64,000 nt of DNA from Sipunculus nudus (taxonomy: Eukaryota; Annelida; Sipuncula; Golfingiida; Sipunculidae): NCBI GenBank assembly GCA_026874595.1, contig CM049306.1:84596142-84660141 (forward strand), written 5' to 3'. Position numbers and translations under genes: made by a program. Shown here piece by piece: positions 12,774 through 23,200 of the stretch. The notes below the pieces were generated by a model, which worked only from the letters and a program-made list of their open reading frames with translations, made no database searches and was not told the DNA's origin. How positions within the stretch are numbered: position 1 is the first letter of the stretch; the number at the start of each line of letters is the position of its first letter.

Positions 12774-15700
12774 CTGTCAAAAAAGACAGGCATTTGAAAT
12801 TTTGCTTGGACTTTATAAATCTCCCTTGTTCACAGGACCAGGGTTGAATTGGTTTAGCTATCCAGCTATTCAAACAGGTTAAATTCAAGGTTAGCCTCCA
12901 CTGAAAGTGGTTTAAACAGGCTATATCCTGCAACCAGTCTAACAATCAAGATCTTCTGAAGGTATTTGATGTAAGTATGTCATTCCAATCTTTGATCCAA
13001 ACTATGAAAACCAACAGTGGAGGGTGCCAACTGTCTAAATAGCCTGTTAATTTTTTGTTATTTGTTCTGCATAATACAGGAGAAATGGCGCTTCATTACA
13101 GCTATGGCATTGCACAATTGACCGGCTCTGATTTAGTTGGCTTTTGTTTTGGATATCAGTAGAAGTCTTTTTGAAGACCACAATGCATATATTGGTTTTA
13201 TATTGATAACTGCTGACTGTGCAACATTTAATCAGAGCTTCTATGTTGTTATGACATTATAAGGTATTATATTGCCTTTCTATATGAAGGAATTACATTA
13301 TATTTGATTTCACTGCATATACACTATAGATGCAGCTTATCATTACCTTTATTGTATTATCTAATTTCGAAATAGTTATCTGTTATATTTGATAAATTTC
13401 TTAATGATTGTTCTCTCTTTGTAAACAAGGGACCCATGGGTCACAGCGCTCAGCTGATCGTGATTGGACTATAAATGTTTCTCCACTGTGATACTATATC
13501 GAGTCGATAAAGCTTATGAATATCATGTACATGTTGGGCTATTATAAAGGAATGTAATGTAATATGTGAGTAAATGATAAATGAAATTACCTGACTGATG
13601 GATTAATAGAGTCAAATAAAGTGGTTTATTTTTTATTTATTTTAGAGGGGTTGAAAATTGTGATATATTTGAGCAAATATGAATGCAATGACAGCAGTAA
13701 TAAGCAGTAGTAGAATGATGATAAGGCTATTTGTTGAAGGATCTAAAGTGTATGGTAGTCTTCAAGCGTTCAATTTGACAGATATGATGTTATGATTAAC
13801 TATGCTGATGAAGTGATTTATGAATATGTGACTGTATGACACAATATCTCTTTAGTCTTGACAAGGTACATTATTGTGATGCCCACTATGTCTACATATT
13901 ACACAATATTGACATTATTTCTGGCATGTACATAGGTACCTATGGACGAATAGTTATACAAAATATTAAAGTATGAATATATCTGATTCATCTTGTTCTT
14001 GCTTACTGAGGCTAACTTTGGGATGGGGTTCGGAGAAGGGAAAAGTGAGGGCAGCACGAAGGTGGATGTAGAAATATTCTATTGTAATGTTTTTCCTTTA
14101 TATAAGAATTTGAAAAGCTAAGAGGAAAGGGGCCCTCCTACTTGGTTATAGTAAAGTTCTAAATATATGATTGCAAACTAATACTCTGACAAGACTGTCA
14201 TGAAGAAAAACAGTAAAAGTTTTGAGATACTGTGTTGCATATGAAAATTTACAGATGGACAGGCAAGTGGACAGAATGGACTAATACCTTTATTTCACTT
14301 TCAAGAGAATAATGCATTTAAGTTTATATATAATCCTATTTTTTTAAGCAGATCCACTTTTTCCATTAAGAAGTTTTTATCTGAATCATTTTTTATTTAC
14401 AGGTTTATAAATTTTTAATTAAAAAACCTGAAAATATAAGTTAAAATATTAGAATTTTTGCAAAAGTTGCAATCATTATATATACAGAGTAAAAAACATT
14501 GGGTCATATTATGCATACACATATTTTATTATTTTTAAATCATAAATGTTTAAACTGATTTTAAAAGAAAATAATGCCACAACATGGCATTTACAAGAAT
14601 ATTCCTTGAATCACTATTAAAAAGTTTTGCACATTGGAGTTTTCAGGACATGCTTAATTTTATTCACCAAAATAAAATAAAAGTAAATTTGATAAAATAA
14701 AACATCTTTTCAAATAAAGTATACACACTGTTGGTTGAATGAGGGACAAACAATATCATTGTGCTAATTACTATCCCAGTTTTAATTAATTATTGGAATT
14801 AATAGTCAATTTCACACCTGGTGAAGTTTTTACTCTTCTGAAGTAAGGAATTACTTATCTCATGAACATCCACACTTTCACAGCAATACACCACTTTGTG
14901 GACACAATTAAATGTACACTTTAATCATTGTAACCCTGGTGGTTCAAAACAAAATCTAAAATGTAGCATGTCCAAGAATAAAATAAAATACAGAAAATTA
15001 TAACATTCATCTAGTTTATGCACCAGCTGGGGGGATGAGTGCAGGGCAGAGGGGAAGCCTGCTAGTAGTGGCCAAGCTGGGCCAAGGTAAGCTGCCTGGG
15101 GTGGGTTACATAATGCAAGTGAAGGCTGTACTACTAGGTGGGCTAGATGTAAACAATACTTGACATGGTGTATGAAAACATGAATAAAAGCTATTCATTC
15201 CAATCAATTTCTTTTGAAAGTTCAGATTTTAAAAGATTAAATCCTTATGCATATATGCTGGGAAAATTAAATCAACAGTGCCAAAGTTGGACAAAATTTA
15301 AGGTATTGATTTTTTATTTATGCTAATAACTTGAAAAATTTGCAAAATTCAGATCTAATTTTGGGTAAACAATTGAATCTTGATTAAATAAAGTTATATT
15401 CCTGAAAAAAAGTCTCTAGGTTCAGCAATTCTCATGTTAGGCGAGTAAATATATTTCCTGATTTTTTTAAAAATTGCATTATGTTTTGGCCCATAACTTC
15501 AAAATAATACCCAATACTGACCTAATTTTTGGTATGTTCATAGAAAATGTATAAAAGAATGTGAATACTAAATACAACCAAAAACAGATCAGTGGTTTTG
15601 ATATTAGGCAGCCTTGAAGTGTAACAATGGCTATTTTTATGGAAAACGGAGTTTTTTTTCCTTAATATCTCGAAAGAACAAAGTCCTAATGACCCAATTT

Positions 15701-18578
15701 TCGGTATGGTAGGAGATTTTGGGGACATCTAAAATTATGTCAACAGCCTGGGGAGCATAGAGATGTGCACTGAATGACCTACAGTCATCAAAGTGGACTG
15801 CTTGACAATGTAAGGGAATACAACAAGAGCCTCCAAAAAAATTCAATAACTAGCCTAATTTTGCAGCTTTTATTTTCAAATTTCAGATTTTAACAGATTA
15901 AATCCTTATGTATACATGGTGTGAAAATTAAATCCACCGTACTTACAAGAAAAAAACGTGCCATGGCCAAAGTTGGGCAAAATTTAAGGTACCAATTTTA
16001 TATTTTTGCCATTTATTTAAAAATTTAACAGATTTTGATCTAATTTTTAGTATACAATTAAATTTTGATTAATTAAAGTTGTATTACTGGAAAAAAGTCC
16101 CTACCTTTAACACTTTTGGTCTTAAGTGACCAAATATCTTCCTGATTTTTTTACCAAGTCCATTATGTTTGGGCCCATAACTTTTTTAAATTATATAATA
16201 TTGACTTAATATCTGGCATGTACATAGGAACTATATAGAGGAATATTTATGGTAAATATGAAGAAAACCAGATGAGTGGTTTTGATATTAGGCAGTCCTG
16301 AAGTGTGAAAATAGATTTCTAATAAAAAATTGAGGTTTTTCCTTAATATCTCAAAGGAACGAAGTCCTATTGACCCAATTTTTGGCATGGTAGGAGGTTA
16401 TGGGGACATCTAACTGCATGCCGAAATTCGAAACGTGCCAGTCTTACGGACGGACATCCAGACGGACAGACGGACGGGCGGACAGACAGACGGACGGACG
16501 ACAATGAACCATGACTATAGCTCAGATGACTTATAGTCAGCTGAGCTAAAAAGAAGGAAATCAATCAATCAATCAAGTTTTTGAATCAGCACAAACCTCA
16601 GTTCCTCATCAGCATTCCTCAGATTACTAAAAACCTCATAAAATGCAAAGATGTACAAGCAACTTATCTACACATCCTGGTAAAGAACATTCATACACAT
16701 TCATTTCTATAAAACAAGCTTTACCTTTCTAAGTCATCTCCAAACAGTTCTTCCCCATCACCTTCTTCTTCCTCTGGCTGAGCTCCAAGTTCTGATTCAT
16801 CTTCAAATGGCGGGAGATCTCTTCCAGGGCTAGATGTGACTGGGTCTCGCTCTCTTCCGACTCTACTGGATACTGTGGCAGGGCTAGTAGCTCCTGAGAA
16901 AGGGTCTGATGACACTTCATCCTGCAGGAATAAGATATAATCTCTGTGCTATACTTATGAATATATCATATGTAAGGTGTGTAGGCTGAAAATCTACCGT
17001 AATAAATCACTGAATGACTAAAGCCCATCCTTGAATGATATGAATTTTGGCTCAGAGTTGGCTCTGACTGACTGGCAGAGTTTTTTCAGTTTCTTTCCCC
17101 CTGGCAATTCTTATACCCGGCAAAAAAAAATAACACTTGACATTGGCTGTGTACACTTTTTCTGCAGCAGGTCCTCAAGGCATCCAAATTGGGACTCCTT
17201 TGCTAGAGCTGCCAAAAACATTTTAAAACTTACAGGTGGTCCAGTTTAACACCCCCCCCCCCCAAACACACAGACAATCCCGTATGTCACTTGATCTCGC
17301 AATGGATGCACCTGTGACTTGACACTTAGCATATATGGCCATGCAGAAATGAGTCAACCTGCCATTTCTGAGGCGCGTGTCTTTGAGGTGGGCCAAGAGG
17401 CTTGATCATAGTATTCATAAATACTATGATTTGATTGATTCATAAGGCTTTAGACACCTCTTACAGTGGGGTTTTTTATGTTAGGCCTAAATAACCACAG
17501 AAAATGGCCATATAAGGAAAGCTGAAGCCAGAATCAGAGAATATAAGGGCTCACTTGAAATTTTGAAACTGCTTTCAGCCACTTCCGGGAAACCGTTCAC
17601 TTAATAAAAGCGAAACCAAAACTGGTTTTGCCAAAACCGCCCACTCGATGATTTTACCAGAATGATGGCGGCGGTAGGCTGAAGTATTGATACTTTGTTA
17701 ATTATCTTATTAATTGATACCATTGCTGTCTGTTAGAGTTAAATAAGCAATGATTGAGGTATAAACATTCTTTAGGAAGTGTTTTGAATTTGATATTCCC
17801 TACTTTTAACCCTGTATAGCTACAGATGAGACCCACATATTCTTTATGTCCATGTTGTTTGACACGTGGGTATGTTATAGGACACAGAGACAGTCTATAT
17901 TTGGAGCTGGTATAGAATCTAGCCTACGTAGAAAAGGTTATGGGTGTATATGGATGGAAGTAATGATGTTTAGGATTCATGTAATGGAGAAATAACAGGC
18001 ATGTCGATGTCATATCATCAGGCATGTCATGGCTTATGTTGATTACTACTTTACTAATATGAGACAGTCCAGTCAGTTTAGACCCATCATGGAAATGCAG
18101 GCCGGATTCTATACTTGGGTCCTATTTTCTTCATAATTACAATATCAATGGGCCATGCAGTCACAATGAACAATGCTCTCACTTGGTCTCCATGGACCTC
18201 AAAACTTCTGATAATATTTTCATCATTAATTCATAAAATCATATTGAATAATTTATGATATTTTCATAATTTGTCTATAAATTATTAAAACCGAAACCGT
18301 CCACATATAAATACAAAGCGAAACCATACAAAACCGGTTTTCCCGGAACCGGTTTCGAATCTTCGATTAGGGCCTTGGTATATTACTCAAATAATGAAAT
18401 CACCATGCTACATCATACGCAGGGCATTTAAATCTTAAATGGCTCCGGACTTTAAATCTCGCCCTGTCAACTTTCTCGGGAAAATCTATACACGATCTAC
18501 ATCCTAGCAATTCTCGTAGTGTAGCTGCAGTTTGTAATGCTACAGTTATGGCTAAATTATCATTTTCCTTACCGCCAT
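12601..18578 (-). CDS. MCM2: DNA replication licensing factor MCM2, amino-terminal part only (exons 1-3)
   Basis: MCM2 is one of six subunits of the nuclear replicative helicase. Exons, in transcript order: 18578-18573, 16921-16725, 12773-12601, all GT-AG with matching phases, giving residues 1-125. Seen: [16 protein letters not shown] start, as in vertebrate MCM2 (MAESSESF); [18 protein letters not shown], the conserved SSP phosphorylation segment targeted by CDC7 and CDKs in the family; an acidic Glu/Asp run; then [13 protein letters not shown] with Tyr70 and Tyr79, equal to human Tyr81 and Tyr90 of the histone H3-H4 binding domain; and the basic GRMRRGLLY segment. The zinc ribbon, AAA+ core and C-terminus are not in the window, so intron 3 is at least 12.6 kb. 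It is divergent to LTA4H. Confidence 0.95.
12774..13433. other. MCM2 intron 2, unique part
   Basis: No coding frame or repeat recognised between the exon 3 acceptor and the composite repeat copy c. Confidence 0.5.
13434..16551 (-). repeat. Composite dispersed repeat, copy c (about 3.1 kb)
   Basis: Ends match copies a, b and d (AACAAGGGACCCATGGGTC at 13434-13452; palindromic end 16519-16549). The interior 13480-15240 is unlike copies a and b, while modules 15265-15740 and 15935-16440 are alignable. Contains simple GGAC repeats at 16446-16502. No coding capacity. It fills most of MCM2 intron 2. Confidence 0.7.
16725..16921 (-). CDS. MCM2: MCM2 coding exon 2
   Basis: 197 nt, residues 3-67. It lies between acceptor ttcctgcag and donor GAAAG|gtaaag. 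It carries the disordered N-terminal tail with [16 protein letters not shown] and an acidic stretch [14 protein letters not shown]. Confidence 0.95.
16922..18572. other. MCM2 intron 1
   Basis: Holds a poly(C) tract at 17253-17264 and a direct repeat of about 50 bp (17585-17632 and 18291-18345) rich in GCGAAACC and CCGGTTTT. No exon was found other than those listed. Confidence 0.5.
18573..18578 (-). CDS. MCM2: MCM2 coding exon 1 (only ATGGCG)
   Basis: Inferred start: ATG GCG followed directly by gtaagg, phase 0, joining to exon 2 that begins GAT GAA GTG. The joined start [10 protein letters not shown] resembles vertebrate MCM2, which begins MAESSESF or similar. No other ATG upstream of exon 2 was found with a matching phase and donor. 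Transcript data would settle it. Confidence 0.75.
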
Positions 18579-18641
18579 TGCTTGTTAAATCTTCTGTGAG
18601 TGCACACCGGCAGGGAACTGTACTAGCTTTGTCACTCAAAA

Positions 18642-18650
18642 GCGCGGGAA
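18642..18650 (-). promoter_or_regulatory. E2F-like site upstream of MCM2
   Basis: TTCCCGCGC on the minus strand, about 65 bp upstream of the proposed MCM2 ATG. It resembles the E2F core TTSSCGC. MCM genes are known E2F targets in animals. The call rests on one motif match. Confidence 0.4.
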
Positions 18651-18982
18651 CCTGAGGTCATGACCTGTCAAGGAGGTTCATGCGTGATAATGAAACTTCG
18701 GCGTGATACAACATCGCAACTGGGTCAAGAGTACATGTTTGTAAACAGTCTTTGAAGTACAGAAGTATTACGCATCAAGTTATTAATTAAAGTTTTCGTG
18801 TGTGTATGCATGAGTTTTATAAACGATGATATATTATATAATTTGATTTTTCTTGCCAACTTAATGGTAATAATTATAATGGCAATAATAAAAATGGCAA
18901 TAATATAATTATGATATATGACCTGCTAAGTACCAACCATAATGATAATAATAATGAAAATAATAATAATAATAAAATGATA

Positions 18983-18984
<2 letters not shown>

Positions 18985-19016
<32 letters not shown>

Positions 19017-19135
19017 TATATTTATAATAATTAAATTGCATGATCATAAGCAATTAAGAAATACATGAAATTATAATTAAGTGACTGTGATGTAAAAATA
19101 AAATATGTTTCTTCAATTTACCCTCACATTGGGTA

Positions 19136-19169
<34 letters not shown>

Positions 19170-19288
19170 TATTTATAATAATTAAATTGCATGATCATAA
19201 GCAATTAAGAAATACATGAAATTATAATTCAGTGACTGTGATGTATAAATAAAATATAATGTTTTCTTCAATTTACCCTCACATTGGG
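18985..19288. repeat. Two tandem copies of a 151-bp unit with AAT microsatellites
   Basis: The phrase gcatgatcataagcaattaag recurs exactly 151 bp later (19038 and 19189). Each copy starts in an AAT/TAA microsatellite (18952-19016, 19137-19168). It lies in the shared MCM2-LTA4H upstream region. Confidence 0.85.
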
Positions 19289-19648
19289 TCTCGGTTTTGT
19301 ATATTTTGAACAAAATACTTGTAGAATATTCTGTGATTAATTCAGTCAACACGTGGCATAATTTCCCTCTGTCTGTATACATAATTAAAATTAAGCAAAA
19401 AAAACGTGGTCTCAGGAACAATAAGAAATTCCCTGCGGCCTTTTGATAACAAGGTGGTTCAACCATGATTGTGTGTCGATGATTTTACATGGTGCGACTT
19501 TACTCAAACGACTTCGGAACCTGCAACTTAATAATCAGGTCAGTGGGGATTCCAAAACGAGGCTGGGAGTTCCCCAACAAAAGCACGTGCACTGGTTATC
19601 CTAGGTAATCTGCCGGGGCTTTCCCTTACACATTGCTCGGCTGTCATC

Positions 19649-19813
19649 ATGGCTGCGAGGTTGAGTCCGTGCGATCCTTGTTCGTTTGCCCGTACAGATC
19701 AGGTCGTGGTCCGCCACGCCCACTTAGAGCTGGATGTTGATTTCAGCAGACATGTTTTATCGGGAAGAGTAAAACTGGACGTGGAAAGACTAGACTCAAC
19801 CGCAAACAGTTTG
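19649..19813 (+). CDS. LTA4H: LTA4H coding exon 1 (start codon)
   Basis: Encodes residues 1-55, beginning [17 protein letters not shown] and running into the first beta strands of the N-terminal domain ([15 protein letters not shown]). The ATG is chosen because the reading frame aligns with the amino terminus of the family at nearly full length. The donor is TTG|gtgagt, phase 0. Reading on past the donor gives a spurious open frame into the TA repeat. Confidence 0.93.
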
Positions 19814-19977
19814 GTGAGTCTGCAAACATACCAATCTGATTTGTTGTACAGCTGGCCATGGCTTCGCCTTGGCTTGGGTACTTTTTTAACACCGGTATGT
19901 GTGTGTGTGCTTGTGGGCTGGGGGGGGGGGGTTAATGCCCTGATGTTGTCAGTGATAACTTACTATATATATATATT

Positions 19978-20073
<96 letters not shown>

Positions 20074-20203
20074 TTGGCGCGTGTATGACACATTTCAAAT
20101 ATATATATACTTAAATCACATTTCATATATATTTCAAAATAATATATCACAGTAAGCTCATAAATGGAGCCTGTCTATATTCTATTCAAATCTTTATTTA
20201 ATT

Positions 20204-20254
<51 letters not shown>

Positions 20255-23200
20255 GGCTCTGAAAAGGGGGGGGGGGGTTGTGATAACTGACCATCCCCCC
20301 CTTGCCAAAAAGTGGGGGGGATATATATACCCCCCATCCCCCCTTTATTGATGCCCCTGCATAGGCAGTATGTAGTTATAACATTTATCAGCCTCACCTG
20401 TTGCTAGCTTTACCTGGCCATCTAATGAACAGTTTTGATCAAACTTTTTGTCAAATTATCCCATCTCAGTGAACCCATCAAACCTTTCACTTTAGTTTTG
20501 TGCAATGAAGGAATAATAGATAAAACAAGATACAGTTGGGTTTATTCAGCTTTTTGCCAGATTACTAAATTGCTTTTGCATTAGAATCAGAATCCAATAA
20601 AAGAAATGAAATTAGAATGCTTTAATCCAAATAAATTTAGATATAAGCAAAGATTACAGCAAACTTACAATACATAACTGTGAAACTTGATGCAATGTTT
20701 GTTTGTCTGTAAAAATAAAAAACTTCTAAAGTTTAAAGAAAGAATGTTTCCTTTTAATATCTCAGATAAAGACAAACCTGTATACCATAGTGATGTTTTA
20801 TCAGTGTTTGCATGACATAGAGGGTAAAACACCCTCAAACAGCCTCAATGAACATATTAATAACGGGAGTAGAAGTTGCTGATTTAGTGGTACATGTATG
20901 TAGTTGTAGCATGACAGAACACTGTTATGAACTGAACTTTGAACTTTATTGGTCATGACATAATACAAACAGTCTGAAACAGATCATTACAATACTTCAT
21001 TAACTTGTAGCTACTGGTCATGGTAAGCTTTAAAGTACATGAACAGTGTAAATAAAACTGCAATTTGACAATATTATACCGTAAATGAATTGTTTTGTAA
21101 TTGTTGGCTCTGTGTGTAGTCGTTTCTACCAGTTTAAAGTAATTAAAACCACTTCTAATAAGAGCGCTAAGATGCTTGGTTGCACGCTGCCTATGTTTGG
21201 CAGTGATCGGTTACGTGCCTCATGAATATTCGGCATGACATCAGCTCAGGAGAGGCAGTCAGTCATAACAATTAAATCCATGTGTGAATTCATGACAATA
21301 GGTGTACTATATTCTGTATTGCATTCGATCATTAATAGTTAGAATAAAAATGCCAAATAGTTGTGTAGCGGTTGGCTGCAAATACACAACCGTTATGGTG
21401 ACAGATTACACAGTTTCCCTTTGAGCTAGCCAGAACATTTGAAGAAATGGGTCAACTTTGTTTGTGTGAAGCGAGCAAAATGGGAGGAGCTATCAGCTAT
21501 TTGTGCTCAGCCCTCACAGTACATTAAAATCAAGCCATTGTGAGCGTATTATCTCACAGGCAACATCAACTTTATGTCATAATGAAGAATTAATTACTAT
21601 TATAACGAATTTCTGATAGTTAATTAAAATTATATCGCCAATTTTAAAGCAATCCAATGTTTTCCATTTCTTGTTAGTTGTATTTAGTCGCATACTTAAT
21701 AGCAAGTATGCCTCTATAACATCCTGCAAGCATGCCAAAAAAAAAAAATTGAACCTCCGGGTACAAATTATGTAAAAATATATGTTAAGATCTCAGGCTG
21801 GCTGCCAGATATATTTTGGGGGAGATTACTTATTTTATGTATTGAATAAATCCAATAATATTTAAAATATAAAACTTTGATATTTAGGCCTCCCGGTGAT
21901 GTACAGTGTTTTTTGCTGATTATAAGCATACCACTGTTTTTCCATTGCTTGTAAGTTGTATATAGACCCGTACTTAAATCATATTACGCCTCTAGATAAC
22001 TTCCTATAAGTATGCATGCCTTCTTTCCAAGAACAGTGAAAGGAAATCCCCAGGCACTCATATTAACATGTGGATTTCATATAGAATTAAACCATTTGTG
22101 TCATAATTAAGCCAATAAATATCTGGATATATTCATTTTGAAGTGCGCCTTTAAAAATAATGCAGGTTTGACTATATCAAGAATGAACATTTAACTTTAA
22201 AATCTGCTATAGAATCTTAATCAACTATCCGAATTATGTTAAAAATAGTAATAATTTTTTCGTTCCAACATAAAGTTGATGTTGCCTTGTGATGATACGC
22301 TCATAATAGCTCAATTTTAAAGTTCTGTGCAAAGAACCTTGTCAAAGATCATCTCGTGTCAGCTGCAATGTGCAATATGTGATCTAGCTCTTTCAACTAG
22401 CATCCAATCAGTTTGCCAGATTCATGGGCAGTGGCTCTGAGCAAAAACTGACAAATAAAAAACATTGACTAAATATGGAGTAAATACGGATAAAGTAATC
22501 ACAAGTTGGCAAGACAAAGGCTGTTGGTTTCATACTTCGTTTTAAGGACGACCGTCCTTCCTTTTAAGTAGGCCTACGTACCTAAATCGAAGGACGTGCG
22601 GTCAGCCATGACCAGGTTAAATGTATCACATATTATGCAAATGTAAATTATCAATCATTGAGTAATCAGCCACTCAATAAGGATGACCATGCTGGTAAGG
22701 GCAGGTATTTGTTCTTTTATATTACTAAGCTATTAATGTAGTAATCATCTGCGTTATGACTATATAATGCTGGGGTGGGGGGGGGGGATCACTTGTCTAA
22801 ATCATGATTTTGCTCATGAGTATTCTTAAATAATATGTTTTTTTTTAAAATTTAAGTTATATACCATGCACATTTATAATAATGGCCCATCTGTATTGCA
22901 AAACATATACATAAAAAATAAAAATGTGTAATGTATATGGCTGAGCATTTTGCATGACTTCTTAATTACAGAGATAAGACTACTTCAAAATTATGACCAC
23001 TTTGTCCAGTGCCCAATATGGTCTTATATATGAGATACCGCAGTTAAAGAAATTAAATTACAAACTTATACACTGAGATGTTACATCATCTATTGAATTT
23101 TGTGTATTTTAACAATTTTAATGTGATTTATTAGTCCTTGAAAGGGCTTAATGCATTTGTTGTAAATACATATTTTGTTGATATAAATTCATTCTTGTAT

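Larger units (their letters stand above)
18579..19648. promoter_or_regulatory. Shared upstream region between MCM2 and LTA4H
   Basis: The two start codons lie 1070 bp apart, head to head. The parts next to each gene are GC-richer than the middle, which holds AAT microsatellites and a 151-bp tandem duplication. This layout suggests either a bidirectional promoter or two close promoters. No TATA box could be assigned to either gene. Confidence 0.55.

Noticed and set aside
16729-16920. Alternative minus-strand frame [12 protein letters not shown]
   Set aside because: Out of frame with the MCM2 exon 2 sequence, which matches MCM2 throughout.
18400-18639. 79-residue minus-strand frame upstream of MCM2
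   Set aside because: No family match. It overlaps the inferred MCM2 exon 1 donor in another phase and lacks an ATG start.
19814-20155. Extension of the LTA4H first exon to residue 168
   Set aside because: It reads through a good donor (TTG|gtgagt) into G-runs and the TA microsatellite; exon 2 continues the family sequence.
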